Counted from the first letter of the stretch, positions 1 to 9,453 are shown. The stretch is DNA of 64,000 nt from Solibacillus sp. FSL R7-0668 (GCF_038006205.1 NZ_JBBOUU010000001.1:1924001-1988000), one strand, 5' to 3'. Numbers and translations are program-made. Notes: generated by a model not told the origin, from the sequence alone.

Positions 1-679
1 TTAAAGAAAGCCGCTTATCCAGCGACTCAATGGGTGTACCTGTTTTCTGTTTTGGTTGTTTTGGCAGTTTGCTGATAAGCGAGTTAGTAACCGCCATCCT
101 GCTAAAGATAAGACTATCCGTCAAATCTGGTGTTTCACTTTCCATGAACATGATCTTGTCTGCAAAACCAAGTTCAATGGCTTTATTCGCATTCATCCAT
201 GATTCTGCGTCCATCAGATGGGAGAGCTTTGTTCGGGAAAGACCCGTTTTTAACTCATAGGCATTAATAATGCTTTCCTTGACCTCATCCAATAGAGCCT
301 TTGCCCGCAACATTTCCTCACTGTCACCGATAGCAATAGTTGATGGGTTATGAATCATAAGCATGGAAACCGGGGACATATACACATCTCCACCAGCCAT
401 TGCAATAACGGATGCCGCACTTGCCGCAAGCCCATCAATCTTTACAGTGACTTTTCCGGTATACTCCATCAGCATGTTATAAATCTGAGCTGCTGCGAAC
501 ACATCACCACCAGGGGAATTAATCCACACCGTAATATCGCCAGTGCCTGCCAGCAATTCATCTTTAAAAATCTTAGGTGTGACCTCATCGCCCCACCACG
601 TTTCTTCGGATATCACTCCGTTTAAATAGAGGGTACGTTCTTCATCAGAATCTCGCACCCAGTTCCAGAACTTCCTCAT
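1..679 (-). CDS. ClpP-like prohead protease (partial)
   Basis: Phage head-maturation protease of the ClpP/S14 fold, which trims head proteins during capsid assembly. About 226 codons are present and the 3' end runs off the window. The N-terminus MRKFWNWVRD leads into a ClpP core: GDITVWINSPGGDVFAAA, the nucleophile region DGLAASAAS and the histidine region MLMIHNP. These give the Ser and His of the catalytic triad; the Asp should lie further on. The ATG follows the portal stop with no gap (TAA-ATG), and its ribosome site GGAGGT lies in the end of the portal gene, so the two are translationally coupled. The portal-protease-major capsid order is standard for HK97-like phages, so the capsid gene probably follows outside the window. 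Confidence 0.9.
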   Translation of the reverse strand, partial: MRKFWNWVRDSDEERTLYLNGVISEETWWGDEVTPKIFKDELLAGTGDITVWINSPGGDVFAAAQIYNMLMEYTGKVTVKIDGLAASAASVIAMAGGDVYMSPVSMLMIHNPSTIAIGDSEEMLRAKALLDEVKESIINAYELKTGLSRTKLSHLMDAESWMNANKAIELGFADKIMFMESETPDLTDSLIFSRMAVTNSLISKLPKQPKQKTGTPIESLDKRLSL

Positions 680-1924
680 TTACTGACCTCCTTCGGTTTT
701 GGCAAACGCGCCTGCGTCAGCCAGTTTTGTCATATTTCCGTTAACCAGATATAAATCGCCGCCTTCCTCAGCTGGTATGCGGTTCATATCCTCCAGTTCA
801 CGGATATCGTTGGCAGACATCCAGCCATTTTGCCGTCCTATTGCGTAGCCATTCATACGACTTTGGTAATCACCACGAAGCAGACCGTCCAAATTGAACT
901 TGATAAACAGTGAAGTTTTTTCAGAAGGCAAAATAAGCGATTGCTGGAGACTTTGTTCCCATCGCACCACCCACGGATCGAGGGTGTATTTTACAAACTC
1001 CAACGATTGCTGCTCAATATTGGAGAAACTAGACTTCTCAAGATCACCCACCATATGGGGCGGTACTCGGAAAATCCTCGCAATCTCATTAATTTGGAAT
1101 TTCCGTGTTTCAAGAAATTGCGCTTGTTCCGGCGGGATACCAATGGCTTGAAACTTCATGCCTTCTTCCAACACAGCAATTTTGTGAGCGTTGCCTGTGC
1201 CTTGGTAGGCGCTATTCCAACTATCCTTGACCCTCTGTATATCTTTGATTACTCCTGGGTGTTCCAGCACACCTCCGGGATTAGCACCATTGGCAAAGAA
1301 TGCCGCACCGTACTCTTCAGTAGCAAGTGACATACCGATTGCATTTTTCGCCATAGCGATAGGGCTATAGCCAATGAGTCCATCAAAACCTAAGCCAGGT
1401 ATGTGTAGAACTTCATCTTTACGGAGTGTGACATAGCCACCTTTTGGGTTTAGGCCACTTTCATCAGTATCACGATAGTAGGTATAGACCAGCTCTCCGT
1501 TTGTTGCTCGACTAACTTCCATCTTGTTGGGAAGTAGGGGATAAAGTGCAACTGCCTGCCCACGACCGTTTCTGACCACCTGTGCATAGGCATTTCCCCA
1601 AAGCAAAAGATGACTCATCAGTGTTTCTCGAAACACGAATGAAGTCATCTCTGGATTTGGTTCATCATGAAGAAGGTAATACAGCGGGTGGAAAGGAATC
1701 TTTTCTTTACCTCCATCAGAACGATATCTATATACATGTAGTGGCAGTCCTGCAATTGCTTCAGCTAGTATCCTTACGCAAGCATACACCGCAGTTGCCT
1801 GCATTGCAGTACGCTCATTAACCGTTTTGCCAGATGACGTACCGCCAAACAAAAAGGAAAATGCACTGCCCACACGGTTTTGCGGTTTGTCTCTTGAACG
1901 AAATAGTCCTTTTATTAGATTCAT
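680..1924 (-). CDS. Phage portal protein, HK97 type
   Basis: Forms the dodecameric portal ring at one capsid vertex through which DNA is packaged. The length (about 414 aa from the chosen start) fits HK97-family portals. Typical pieces include TAMQATAVYACVRILAEAIA near residue 40, LLWGNAYAQVVRNGRG near 110, DEVLHIPGLGFDG near 170 and RIFRVPPHMVGDLEKSSFSN near 290. The start is the ATG at 1924 (MNLIKGLFRS), 8 bases after GGAGG; an in-frame GTG at 1933 is too close to that site. It sits between the large terminase and the ClpP-like protease. Confidence 0.92.
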   Translation of the reverse strand: MNLIKGLFRSRDKPQNRVGSAFSFLFGGTSSGKTVNERTAMQATAVYACVRILAEAIAGLPLHVYRYRSDGGKEKIPFHPLYYLLHDEPNPEMTSFVFRETLMSHLLLWGNAYAQVVRNGRGQAVALYPLLPNKMEVSRATNGELVYTYYRDTDESGLNPKGGYVTLRKDEVLHIPGLGFDGLIGYSPIAMAKNAIGMSLATEEYGAAFFANGANPGGVLEHPGVIKDIQRVKDSWNSAYQGTGNAHKIAVLEEGMKFQAIGIPPEQAQFLETRKFQINEIARIFRVPPHMVGDLEKSSFSNIEQQSLEFVKYTLDPWVVRWEQSLQQSLILPSEKTSLFIKFNLDGLLRGDYQSRMNGYAIGRQNGWMSANDIRELEDMNRIPAEEGGDLYLVNGNMTKLADAGAFAKTEGGQ

Positions 1925-1967
1925 AGGCATCACCTCCGAATATAAACATTGTGCTAACCATTAAGGT

Positions 1968-3572
1968 TTAAAAGACAATCAAACCTCGCTCGTCATACAC
2001 CGAATCCCCACTATTACCTGAGCCACAACGAATAGCACGATCAAGTGCCATGATAGTTGCCACCGCGCCATCTATTTTTTCTGTACTTTTTTCTTTATCC
2101 GGCTTCACGTTGCCCGCCGGATCAGTTTTTATAAAGATGTTGTCCATCATCCACCGAAGCACTGGATGCCCACCGTGTGCTATTCTTTCTTCTAATGTCA
2201 ATTTCATCAGTTCTTTGGTTGGTTGTGACATATCTTTAAAGCCTTGACCGAAAGGAACGACAGTAAAGCCTAATCCTTCAAGGTTCTGAACCATTTGAAC
2301 AGCTCCCCAACGGTCAAACGCAATTTCTCGAATGTTATACTTTTCGCCCAGTTCTTCAATAAACCGCTCAATGTAGCCGTAATGCACTACATTGCCTTCT
2401 GTGGTTAGAATATACCCTTGCTTCTCCCAAAGATCGTATTGCACATGGTCTCTTCGGACTCGGAGGTCAATGTTGTCCTCTGGCATCCAAAAATACGGAA
2501 GAACAATGTATTTATCTGTTTCATCCTCTGGTGGGAACACCAACACAAAGGCTGTAATGTCTGTTGTAGAAGATAGGTCAAGACCCCCATAACATACCCG
2601 CCCTTCAAGACTTTCTGGTATAACCGGAAATGCACAGGCATCCCACTTTGCCATTGGCATCCAACGGACAGACTGTTTAACCCACTGATTCAATCTTAAC
2701 TGCCTGAAGCTGTTCTCTTCAGCAGGGTTTTGCTTTGCACTTTCACAAGCTGCCCTTACCTTGTCAATTCCCACCGTAATTCCTAAGCTTGGATTTGCTT
2801 TCTTCCACACTTTTGGATCTGTCCAATCATCCTCTTCTTTAGCACCATAGATTACGGGGTAAAAGGTAGGATCGTATTTTCTGCCCTCAATAATATCAAC
2901 CGCTTTTTGGTGTGTTTCGTAGCAGATACTTTGAGTATCCGTTCCCGCTGTGGTGATAAGAAAATACAGCGGTTGGGTCCTTGCATCCCCAGATCCCTTC
3001 GTCATAACATCAAATAGTTTCCGGTTTGGCTGAGTATGAAGTTCATCGAAAACAACACCATGTATATTGAAGCCGTGTTTGGAGTAGGCTTCAGCCGACA
3101 ATACCTGATAGAAGCTGTTGGTCGGCAGGTACACCAATCGCTTAGTTGAAGCCAGCAACTTTACTCGTTTATTCAGTGCCGGACACATCCGCACCATATC
3201 GGCTGCTACTTCAAATACAATTGATGCCTGCTGGCGATCGGCGGCACAACCATACACCTCCGCCCGTTCTTCACCATCACCGCAAGTGAGGAGAAGTGCA
3301 ATTGCTGCGGCAAGCTCGCTTTTTCCCATCTTTTTAGGTATCTCTACATAAGCAGTATTAAACTGCCGATATCCATCTGGCTTTAAAATTCCAAATAAAT
3401 CACGGATTATTTGCTCCTGCCAATCGATAAGTTCAAAAGGCTTACCTGCCCATAAACCTTTCGTATGGGAGAGTGCTTCGATAAAAGCTACAGCGTAATC
3501 AGCAGCATCCTTATCGTAATATGACCCATCAGCTATAAAGGCGGTCGGCTTATATTTCTTCAGTTTCCGCAT
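1968..3572 (-). CDS. Terminase large subunit
   Basis: ATP-driven DNA packaging motor and nuclease. The protein is about 534 aa. The N-terminal ATPase has a Walker A-like EIPKKMGKSELAAAIA near residue 80 and a Walker B VVFDELHTQ near 180. The C-terminal RNase H-like nuclease has GGLDLSSTTDITAF near 330 and EIAFDRWGA near 420, both carrying candidate metal-binding Asp residues. I chose the ATG at 3572 (MRKLKKYKP), preceded by AGGGGCGG; the frame also reads back to a TTG at 3602 that lacks a ribosome site. It lies upstream of the portal, but unusually seven genes including methyltransferases separate it from the small subunit. Confidence 0.93.
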   Translation of the reverse strand: MRKLKKYKPTAFIADGSYYDKDAADYAVAFIEALSHTKGLWAGKPFELIDWQEQIIRDLFGILKPDGYRQFNTAYVEIPKKMGKSELAAAIALLLTCGDGEERAEVYGCAADRQQASIVFEVAADMVRMCPALNKRVKLLASTKRLVYLPTNSFYQVLSAEAYSKHGFNIHGVVFDELHTQPNRKLFDVMTKGSGDARTQPLYFLITTAGTDTQSICYETHQKAVDIIEGRKYDPTFYPVIYGAKEEDDWTDPKVWKKANPSLGITVGIDKVRAACESAKQNPAEENSFRQLRLNQWVKQSVRWMPMAKWDACAFPVIPESLEGRVCYGGLDLSSTTDITAFVLVFPPEDETDKYIVLPYFWMPEDNIDLRVRRDHVQYDLWEKQGYILTTEGNVVHYGYIERFIEELGEKYNIREIAFDRWGAVQMVQNLEGLGFTVVPFGQGFKDMSQPTKELMKLTLEERIAHGGHPVLRWMMDNIFIKTDPAGNVKPDKEKSTEKIDGAVATIMALDRAIRCGSGNSGDSVYDERGLIVF

Positions 3573-3661
3573 AAACACCGCCCCTTTTATGAAAAAGGAC
3601 AAAAGAAAAGAGCCTCAATCCTATAGATGAAGCCCTTCTCCTTATCCTAGTTAAATTTTAT

Positions 3662-3850
3662 TTACTTCTTTTCATCCACTTCCCCCGTCAGTATGAAATG
3701 AGCATATTCCGTTTTATGGTCTATTAAATAGACTACCAATTCATAAAACCCTCGTTCATTTGCTTCATACTGGACTCGGTTTGCATCAAACATATTTGTG
3801 ACTCCACTTTCTCGGATGGAAAGGATTTGTTCTTTGATTATCTCATTCAT
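3662..3850 (-). CDS. DUF5049 small phage protein
   Basis: A 62-residue protein of unknown function that fits DUF5049, a family found in prophages of Firmicutes. The family pattern is visible: an N-terminal helix EQILSIRESG, then TNMFDANRVQYEANERGFYELV, then HFILTGE near the C-terminus. The start is an ATG 5 bases after AGGAGG. It sits in the packaging operon between the DUF4314 gene and the large terminase. I infer an accessory role only from position. Confidence 0.75.
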   Translation of the reverse strand: MNEIIKEQILSIRESGVTNMFDANRVQYEANERGFYELVVYLIDHKTEYAHFILTGEVDEKK

Positions 3851-3873
3851 TTATTACCTCCTCCGATTCATGT

Positions 3874-4101
3874 TTACTCTTCGATTCTCTTGCATAAATC
3901 CTCACCAAAGGCTACTCCAAGGGAACCACCCGAATCCCAACTGACATGAATCGTTCCTATGTCATCAACACTAGTAACCGTACCTTTAGATCCAGGCTGA
4001 AGTTTAGTATAAGGGTCGTTCATTTTAAGTAGCATCACACGTGTTCCTGGAGTGTAATAGCTTCTAAGTTGCTTTAGCATTTCTGGGTGAATGATATTCA
4101 T
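3874..4101 (-). CDS. DUF4314 small phage protein
   Basis: A 75-residue protein matching DUF4314, a small SH3-like beta-barrel domain. The hallmarks are PGTRVMLLKMNDPYTKLQPG followed by SKGTVTSVDDIGTIHVSWDSG. Its function is unknown; in prophages it commonly sits near DNA methyltransferases and the terminase, as here. The start codon overlaps the end of the upstream 230-residue gene by 4 bases, so the pair is translationally coupled, with GGAGG about 10 bases upstream. Confidence 0.75.
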   Translation of the reverse strand: MNIIHPEMLKQLRSYYTPGTRVMLLKMNDPYTKLQPGSKGTVTSVDDIGTIHVSWDSGGSLGVAFGEDLCKRIEE

Positions 4102-4790
4102 TGTTCACTCACCTCCTGCTTGGCCGTTCCGCTTTTGAAAGCGGAGCTACCTGAAAGCTTGGAAAGGAGAATCTTTCGTTCCATCTTATATTCTGGTCCG
4201 ATAAAACCAAGCCTTAGCAGGAAGCAACGGAAAGCATATTTTTCATTCTCTACTGATTTCTCGGTGGAGTTGACACGGGTCTGTTTTTTCGCCATTTCGC
4301 AAAGTGCCGTGACAAAATGGGTGTATGCCTTAACCTCCTCTGAGGAGCACTCACCTTGAAACCAAGGGAATGCTACAAATTCCTCATATACAATGATGGG
4401 AATGGAATCCGTATCAATTGCTTTCTTTATTAGAGTTGCTTTGCTCTCTACCAATCCTTTTAGGTTCTCGATTGCCGTGTCGGTAAAATCTGCCCGTGGC
4501 ATTTGAATTATCAGATTGATAGATTCTTCCGTTTCATTTGCTTCTGCTTTCGGAGGTGGTGCGTCAAATTCTTCTGAAATTGCTTTGAAGTCGTGAAGTC
4601 CCAATAGATCATCGACCAGTTCCTTTTTATCTGGTCCGCTTAGAACTCCGTTTTTGTTAACATTGTAGTCTGCCACCTCATATGCAAATGTAGGTGCTCC
4701 GAGATATTTTACAGGGGCGTTTAGTTGTTGGCTGATTGCGTTAACCAGTGCTTTTCTTTTTGGTCCCGTAACATTATAGTTAATCTTCAT
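4098..4790 (-). CDS. Conserved phage protein, unknown
   Basis: A protein of about 230 residues that I cannot assign by function. Similar prophage proteins carry the uninformative label virulence-related protein. The N-terminus MKINYNVTGPKRKALVNAIS looks like a compact alpha/beta domain, the middle is acidic (DAPPPKAEANETEESINL), and the C-terminal half is helical and basic (EKYAFRCFLLRLGF). The ATG at 4790 is 7 bases after AAAGGCGG; the ATG at 4796 is too close to that site. It is co-transcribed with the methyltransferase upstream and DUF4314 downstream. Confidence 0.6.
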   Translation of the reverse strand: MKINYNVTGPKRKALVNAISQQLNAPVKYLGAPTFAYEVADYNVNKNGVLSGPDKKELVDDLLGLHDFKAISEEFDAPPPKAEANETEESINLIIQMPRADFTDTAIENLKGLVESKATLIKKAIDTDSIPIIVYEEFVAFPWFQGECSSEEVKAYTHFVTALCEMAKKQTRVNSTEKSVENEKYAFRCFLLRLGFIGPEYKMERKILLSKLSGSSAFKSGTAKQEVSEQ

Positions 4791-4903
4791 TTTCATACCG
4801 CCTTTCTATTTTCGGTACGTACATATATCACTCTAAAAGCTGTTAATATCAAGTCATTTAGAGCATCTTTCTGTAGAAAATACGGTTTGAAAATACGGTT
4901 CCA

Positions 4904-7063
4904 TTAATCGGCGGTATTTTGTGTAGATAACACAATGCCAGTCAGCACAAAACAAACGCATGGAAGTGCTACGCCATTACCCCACATTTTATATTCAGCT
5001 GCATCGGAATGAGGATTGTTAAGCCATTTTATAATCTTATTTCTTGTTTTTGGCCTTTTGCTTTTACCTATAATTTTGCGGTGAGTTTCCCAAACCTGCG
5101 TCCAGAATGAAATTTCATCTTCTTTAGGATTTTCCGTACCAAGATCATCGCACCAATCATCGGGAAAACCTTGCAATCTTGCACATTCCGTTGGCGTAAG
5201 CCTTCGAACAATATAGTCCGGCTCAACCAATCCATTTTGATAGCCTGGATTGGTACCATTGATAATCGTATTTGATGTACCGTCCTGTCTGTAGCATTGA
5301 CTTTCAGCTTTCATCTGAGGATAAAACGAAGCTGGGTGCGCCACTGCTCCAGGACCTTTTGCTGTGAGCGTAGGTTGCTGTTCTTCATCTACAGTAGGTT
5401 TATATAGAGCATTCCTTCCTTGATTAAAAGCCGCCCTATCAATACCGTAACAAGGCTGAGTCACAACAGGGGCATCCTTATAATCTCTCGACAATAGAGT
5501 AGGTGCTTTATCTTCTTCAACCTGTGCATAGGCTCCGGTAGTCATGGCATAGGCAACAGCATGACGATCAGCGGTATTAAGCGTAAAAGAAACATCTTCA
5601 TCTATACCGCTTCCTTGGGGACCGTTTTTATCCTCTCTTCCAATCATCGAGCCTTGCAGAGCAACCACTGCAATACCACCTTGATTACATCCCGGATTTC
5701 CCCCATTGGCATCAATGGTCCGAGAAGTATCCGCTTCATATATACCGCTATGCGGATTGCTAGACTGCATGGAATTGCTTTTATCAGAACAGATGCCATA
5801 TGCGGTGGGCACAAAAACAGTCTGATCATTATTGCATCCAAGAGTTGCAGACTTGTCATCCTGTATCAATGCACCCTTGCCACCGCCTTCACAGCCGGAG
5901 CGGATTTTTAACGTTTTAGGAGTGCTCATGACAAGGGGGACATTCCCTCCACCAGTTCCCATACGAGAGGTAAGCGTCTGTACTTTATTATCCTCTGAGA
6001 GTTTTACACGGCTATCAGTTGGATAGTTTTCTATTACAACAGCTGTTTGATTATCTCCCATGCTTGCACGAAGTGATCCACTTAAATTTTCATCTGTATG
6101 ACCACCAATACGTGAAACCGCACCTGGTTCAAAGGACATGACTGTACCTGGAACAACAACTGCTCTAAGGGTAGGGGAGCGTTCTTCCTCATATCCTACA
6201 CTTCTACTCTTGGCACTGTGTTCGGTGCAAAATCCGCTTGACTGCATTACGCAAGGCTGATGGCCATGTTCCTCTGCTCGAAGTGTTGCTGTAATATCCT
6301 TCGAAACAGACATCACTCTTCCGCCTTGGTCATTTAGGCAAGTTATGCTATCGCCTGTTTTTCCAGTGCAGTTTTTAGCATTGTCGGCAGTTCTTTGCCA
6401 CGGGCTGCCGCTCGGCGTAAAATTCCTTGGCATGCCTTCGGACTCAAATAGTATTTCTCCGGCACTTCTGTCTGCAAAATCTGCGACAAGGTAGATTCTA
6501 CGACGACGTTGGGGGACTCCGAAATATTGCGCATCGATAGTTCGGTAAGCCACACTCCATCCGTCTCCCATATAGATGTCTGCGTAAGGCCATCGTCCTT
6601 TTTCAGGTAAAGGCACCGAGGCGTTCGGCTCTTTGACACTGATGACCGTTTCGAGGACTGCCTTGAAGTCTTCTCCTTTATTTGACGAGAATGCGCCGGG
6701 GACATTTTCCCAGACTGCGTACCTTGGATATTGTCCATTGGTCTTACACCTCATTTCTTTAATAATTCGGATTGCTTCATAAAAAAGGACGGATTGCTCT
6801 CCATCCAGACCGGCTCTTTTACCCGCCACACTCATATCCGTGCAGGGAGAGCCAAAAGTTATGATATCTACAGGTGGAAGCTCCGCACCATTCAATTTGT
6901 TTATATCCCCATAATGCTTCATCTGAGGGATGCGTTTAGTCGTAACCCGTATAGGAAACGGCTCAATTTCAGATGCCCATAACGGTTCGATGCCACAAAG
7001 CAAACCACCTAAAGGAAAACCACCACTGCCATCAAAGAGGGAACCAAGTGTCAATTTACTCAT
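4904..7063 (-). CDS. Phage C5-cytosine DNA methyltransferase with repeat insert
   Basis: Transfers methyl groups from SAM to C5 of cytosine, probably shielding phage DNA from host restriction. Catalytic motifs occur in order: I (GSLFDGSGG, near residue 8), IV with the catalytic Cys (GSPCTDMS, near 74), VI (ENVPG, near 120), VIII (QRRRRIYLV, near 186), and a motif X-like WGNGVALP near 695. At about 719 aa it is much longer than typical 330-450 aa enzymes. The extra is a region of about 350 residues (255-605) built of roughly ten degenerate units with a Thr/Ser-Leu/Ile core (TLRA, TLTS, TLGC, TIDA, TLNT). The start at 7063 (MSKLTLGS) is 9 bases after GGAGG and overlaps the upstream methyltransferase gene by 8 bases. 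Confidence 0.88.
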   Translation of the reverse strand: MSKLTLGSLFDGSGGFPLGGLLCGIEPLWASEIEPFPIRVTTKRIPQMKHYGDINKLNGAELPPVDIITFGSPCTDMSVAGKRAGLDGEQSVLFYEAIRIIKEMRCKTNGQYPRYAVWENVPGAFSSNKGEDFKAVLETVISVKEPNASVPLPEKGRWPYADIYMGDGWSVAYRTIDAQYFGVPQRRRRIYLVADFADRSAGEILFESEGMPRNFTPSGSPWQRTADNAKNCTGKTGDSITCLNDQGGRVMSVSKDITATLRAEEHGHQPCVMQSSGFCTEHSAKSRSVGYEEERSPTLRAVVVPGTVMSFEPGAVSRIGGHTDENLSGSLRASMGDNQTAVVIENYPTDSRVKLSEDNKVQTLTSRMGTGGGNVPLVMSTPKTLKIRSGCEGGGKGALIQDDKSATLGCNNDQTVFVPTAYGICSDKSNSMQSSNPHSGIYEADTSRTIDANGGNPGCNQGGIAVVALQGSMIGREDKNGPQGSGIDEDVSFTLNTADRHAVAYAMTTGAYAQVEEDKAPTLLSRDYKDAPVVTQPCYGIDRAAFNQGRNALYKPTVDEEQQPTLTAKGPGAVAHPASFYPQMKAESQCYRQDGTSNTIINGTNPGYQNGLVEPDYIVRRLTPTECARLQGFPDDWCDDLGTENPKEDEISFWTQVWETHRKIIGKSKRPKTRNKIIKWLNNPHSDAAEYKMWGNGVALPCVCFVLTGIVLSTQNTAD

Positions 7064-8297
7064 CCTCATTCACCTCCGGTAGGTCACAATATCTGAATTT
7101 CGAACCATCTCTTAAAAGAAACACACCATCAGAATTTCCGACTTGCTCAATATACCTTTTCACGATGACATCGCAGTACTTTTCATCCAGTTCAATGGTG
7201 TAACAAATTCTATCTGTCTGCTCACAGGCAATCAGTGTACTTCCTGAACCTCCAAAGGGATCAAGCACAATACAGTTACTAAGGCTCGAATTCATAATGG
7301 GGTATGCCACAAGTGCCACTGGTTTCATGGTTGGGTGGTCGCTATTTTTCTTTGGTTTCTCAAACTCCCAGATGGTGGTCTGCTTGCGGTCTGAATACCA
7401 GAGATGCTTGCCTTTCTTTTTCCATCCAAAGAGTACCGGTTCATGTTGCCATTGATAAGGAGAGCGACCGAGAACAAGGGACTGCTTTTTCCAAATACAA
7501 GTGCCTGAAAGATAAAATCCCGCATCCGAGAATGCTCTTCTAAAATTGAGGCCTTCCGTATCGGCGTGAAACACATAGATAGAAGCATCCTTCGCCATCG
7601 CCGTTTCGGAGTTCTGTAATGCCGCAAGCAGAAATTCGTAGAACGCTTCGTTTCCCATATTATCATTTTTAATTTTTCCGGCTGTTCCTTCATAGTTTAC
7701 GTTATAAGGAGGGTCAGTAACTACTAGATTGGCAGCTTTCCCATCCATCAAGACATCAAAGGTGTCTTTCTTTGTACTGTCTCCGCAAACCAACCGATGT
7801 CGTCCAAGTATCCAAACATCCCCGAAATGAGAAACAGCGGGCTTTTTCAGCTCGCTGTCCACATCAAAATCATCTTCTTTTATTTTATCTTTAAGGGAAT
7901 CCTTGAAAAGATCATCCAACTCTCCCGGATCAAAACCAGTCAAAGACACATCAAAGTCCGAAGCGTTTAGGTCCGTGATTAGAAGGGCCAGTTTATCTCT
8001 ATCCCAGTCACCGCTTATTTTATTAAGTGCTATGTTCAGGGCCTTTTCCTTTTGCTCATCCATTTCGACAACTACGCATTCTATTTCATCCATGCCCATA
8101 CTCAGCAGGACTTTCAAGCGTTGATGCCCTCCGATAACTCTGCCTGTGGTCTTATTCCATATAACGGGTTCTACATATCCAAACTCCTCAAGTGAGCGTT
8201 TAAGTTTCTCATATTCCGGATCACCAGGTTTTAAATCCTTCCTTGGGTTATATTCAGCGGGGATGAGTTGTTTCGTTTTAATCTTCTCTATCAACAT
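7056..8297 (-). CDS. ParB-domain DNA amino-methyltransferase
   Basis: A two-domain phage enzyme of about 413 aa. The N-terminal ParB/sulfiredoxin-like domain carries IPAEYNPRK and VIGGHQRLKVL (residues 10-90). The C-terminal domain is a beta-class N6-adenine or N4-cytosine methyltransferase with motif IV DPPYNVNYEG near 195 and motif I LDPFGGSGSTLIACEQ near 365. The motif order IV then I defines the beta class; adenine versus cytosine cannot be told from DPPY alone. The start at 8297 (MLIEKIKTKQ) is supported by AAAGGCGG upstream and overlaps the SAM synthetase gene by 20 bases. The methyl donor could therefore be made by the preceding gene in the same transcript. Confidence 0.88.
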   Translation of the reverse strand: MLIEKIKTKQLIPAEYNPRKDLKPGDPEYEKLKRSLEEFGYVEPVIWNKTTGRVIGGHQRLKVLLSMGMDEIECVVVEMDEQKEKALNIALNKISGDWDRDKLALLITDLNASDFDVSLTGFDPGELDDLFKDSLKDKIKEDDFDVDSELKKPAVSHFGDVWILGRHRLVCGDSTKKDTFDVLMDGKAANLVVTDPPYNVNYEGTAGKIKNDNMGNEAFYEFLLAALQNSETAMAKDASIYVFHADTEGLNFRRAFSDAGFYLSGTCIWKKQSLVLGRSPYQWQHEPVLFGWKKKGKHLWYSDRKQTTIWEFEKPKKNSDHPTMKPVALVAYPIMNSSLSNCIVLDPFGGSGSTLIACEQTDRICYTIELDEKYCDVIVKRYIEQVGNSDGVFLLRDGSKFRYCDLPEVNEDE

Positions 8298-9453
8298 ACT
8301 TTTCCACCGCCTTTCTAAATTCACTGTATTTATTTACATCCTCCCAAGGGAAAAGACAACTATTAAAATGACCATAAGCCGCTGTGTCAGAATAAATCAC
8401 ATTTCTAAGACGTAGTTTTTCAATGATGGCCGCAGGTCTTAAGTTGAAAGTCTCCTGAGAAGCAAGAGTTAATATTTCATCAGAAACAGTTCCAGTGCCA
8501 AGGGTATTTACAGTAAAGGCTACTGGATTTGCCTTACCAATGGCATAGGAAATACTCACTTCACACTTCTTTGCATAACCACACCAAACAATATGCTTGG
8601 CAATATACCGAGCCATGTAAGCACCACTTCGGTCAACTTTAGTTGGGTCTTTACCACAAAGGGCACCTCCTCCGTGAGATGCAAGTCCACCATAGGTGTC
8701 GACCATGATTTTTCTTCCAGTCAAACCCGTGTCGGCAGCGGGTCCACCAAGAACAAACTGACCAGATGGATTGACGAGAAGTTCTGTTTCATCATCAAAA
8801 GGGAAATCCTCAAAGCATTGCCATAAGACATTGTTAAGAATATCTGCCTTAAGTTCTTCCTGCGTTTTATTCTTATCATGCTGCACAGAAATCACAATCG
8901 TCTTTATTCTTACTGGAGTGTCATCTTCATACTCCACTGTTACCTGTGCTTTACCATCAGGAAGAATCCCTTTTATCAGTTTTCCTTTGCGACAATCATC
9001 CAGTCTCTTTACGATTCTGTGGGAAAGCACAAGAGGTAGGGGAAGCATTTCTCTTGTTTCCTTTGTAGCATAACCATACATAGTTCCCTGGTCTCCAGCA
9101 CCGATGGAACCGTACTGTTCGTTTATCCCATTTCGTGCTTCTAGTGCGATGTTCACACCAGCCGCAATATCTACACTTTGATTATGTACATATACATAAA
9201 TCAAAAATTTTAGAGGGTTGTATCCCACATCCTTCAGTACAGTTTTTACAATGTCTCTAATATTCACTTTCTCGCTGCAGGAGATCTCGCCCGCCACGAT
9301 AATTTTTCCCTTGGTTGCCATTACCTCACAAGCGACACGTGATGCCTTATCCTTACGTAGGCATGCTTCTAAAATGCTATCTGCAATGATGTCGCATAGT
9401 TTATCAGGATGTCCAGCACATACACTTTCTGCTGTTAAATATCTCTTACTCAT
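8278..9453 (-). CDS. metK: Prophage S-adenosylmethionine synthetase
   Basis: Makes S-adenosylmethionine from methionine and ATP. Full length (about 391 aa) with MetK signatures: SVCAGHPDKLCD near residue 9, GAGDQGTMYGYA near 115, DTYGGLASHGGGALCGKDP near 255 and KVDRSGAYMARYIAKHIV after it. The canonical nucleotide-loop sequence GGGAFSGKDPTKVDRSAAY has small substitutions here (GGGALCGKDPTKVDRSGAY), but the Lys and Asp residues remain. The start at 9453 (MSKRYLTAES) matches the usual MetK N-terminus; an in-frame ATG at 9471 is also possible. It is unusual in a phage operon, between the small terminase and two DNA methyltransferases, suggesting a dedicated methyl-donor supply. Confidence 0.9.
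   Translation of the reverse strand: MSKRYLTAESVCAGHPDKLCDIIADSILEACLRKDKASRVACEVMATKGKIIVAGEISCSEKVNIRDIVKTVLKDVGYNPLKFLIYVYVHNQSVDIAAGVNIALEARNGINEQYGSIGAGDQGTMYGYATKETREMLPLPLVLSHRIVKRLDDCRKGKLIKGILPDGKAQVTVEYEDDTPVRIKTIVISVQHDKNKTQEELKADILNNVLWQCFEDFPFDDETELLVNPSGQFVLGGPAADTGLTGRKIMVDTYGGLASHGGGALCGKDPTKVDRSGAYMARYIAKHIVWCGYAKKCEVSISYAIGKANPVAFTVNTLGTGTVSDEILTLASQETFNLRPAAIIEKLRLRNVIYSDTAAYGHFNSCLFPWEDVNKYSEFRKAVEKYVDRED

Noticed and set aside
5561-5911. 116-codon plus-strand frame and similar long frames inside the C5 methyltransferase
   Set aside because: They run antisense to a gene with a complete set of methyltransferase motifs, have no ribosome sites, and look like composition shadows.
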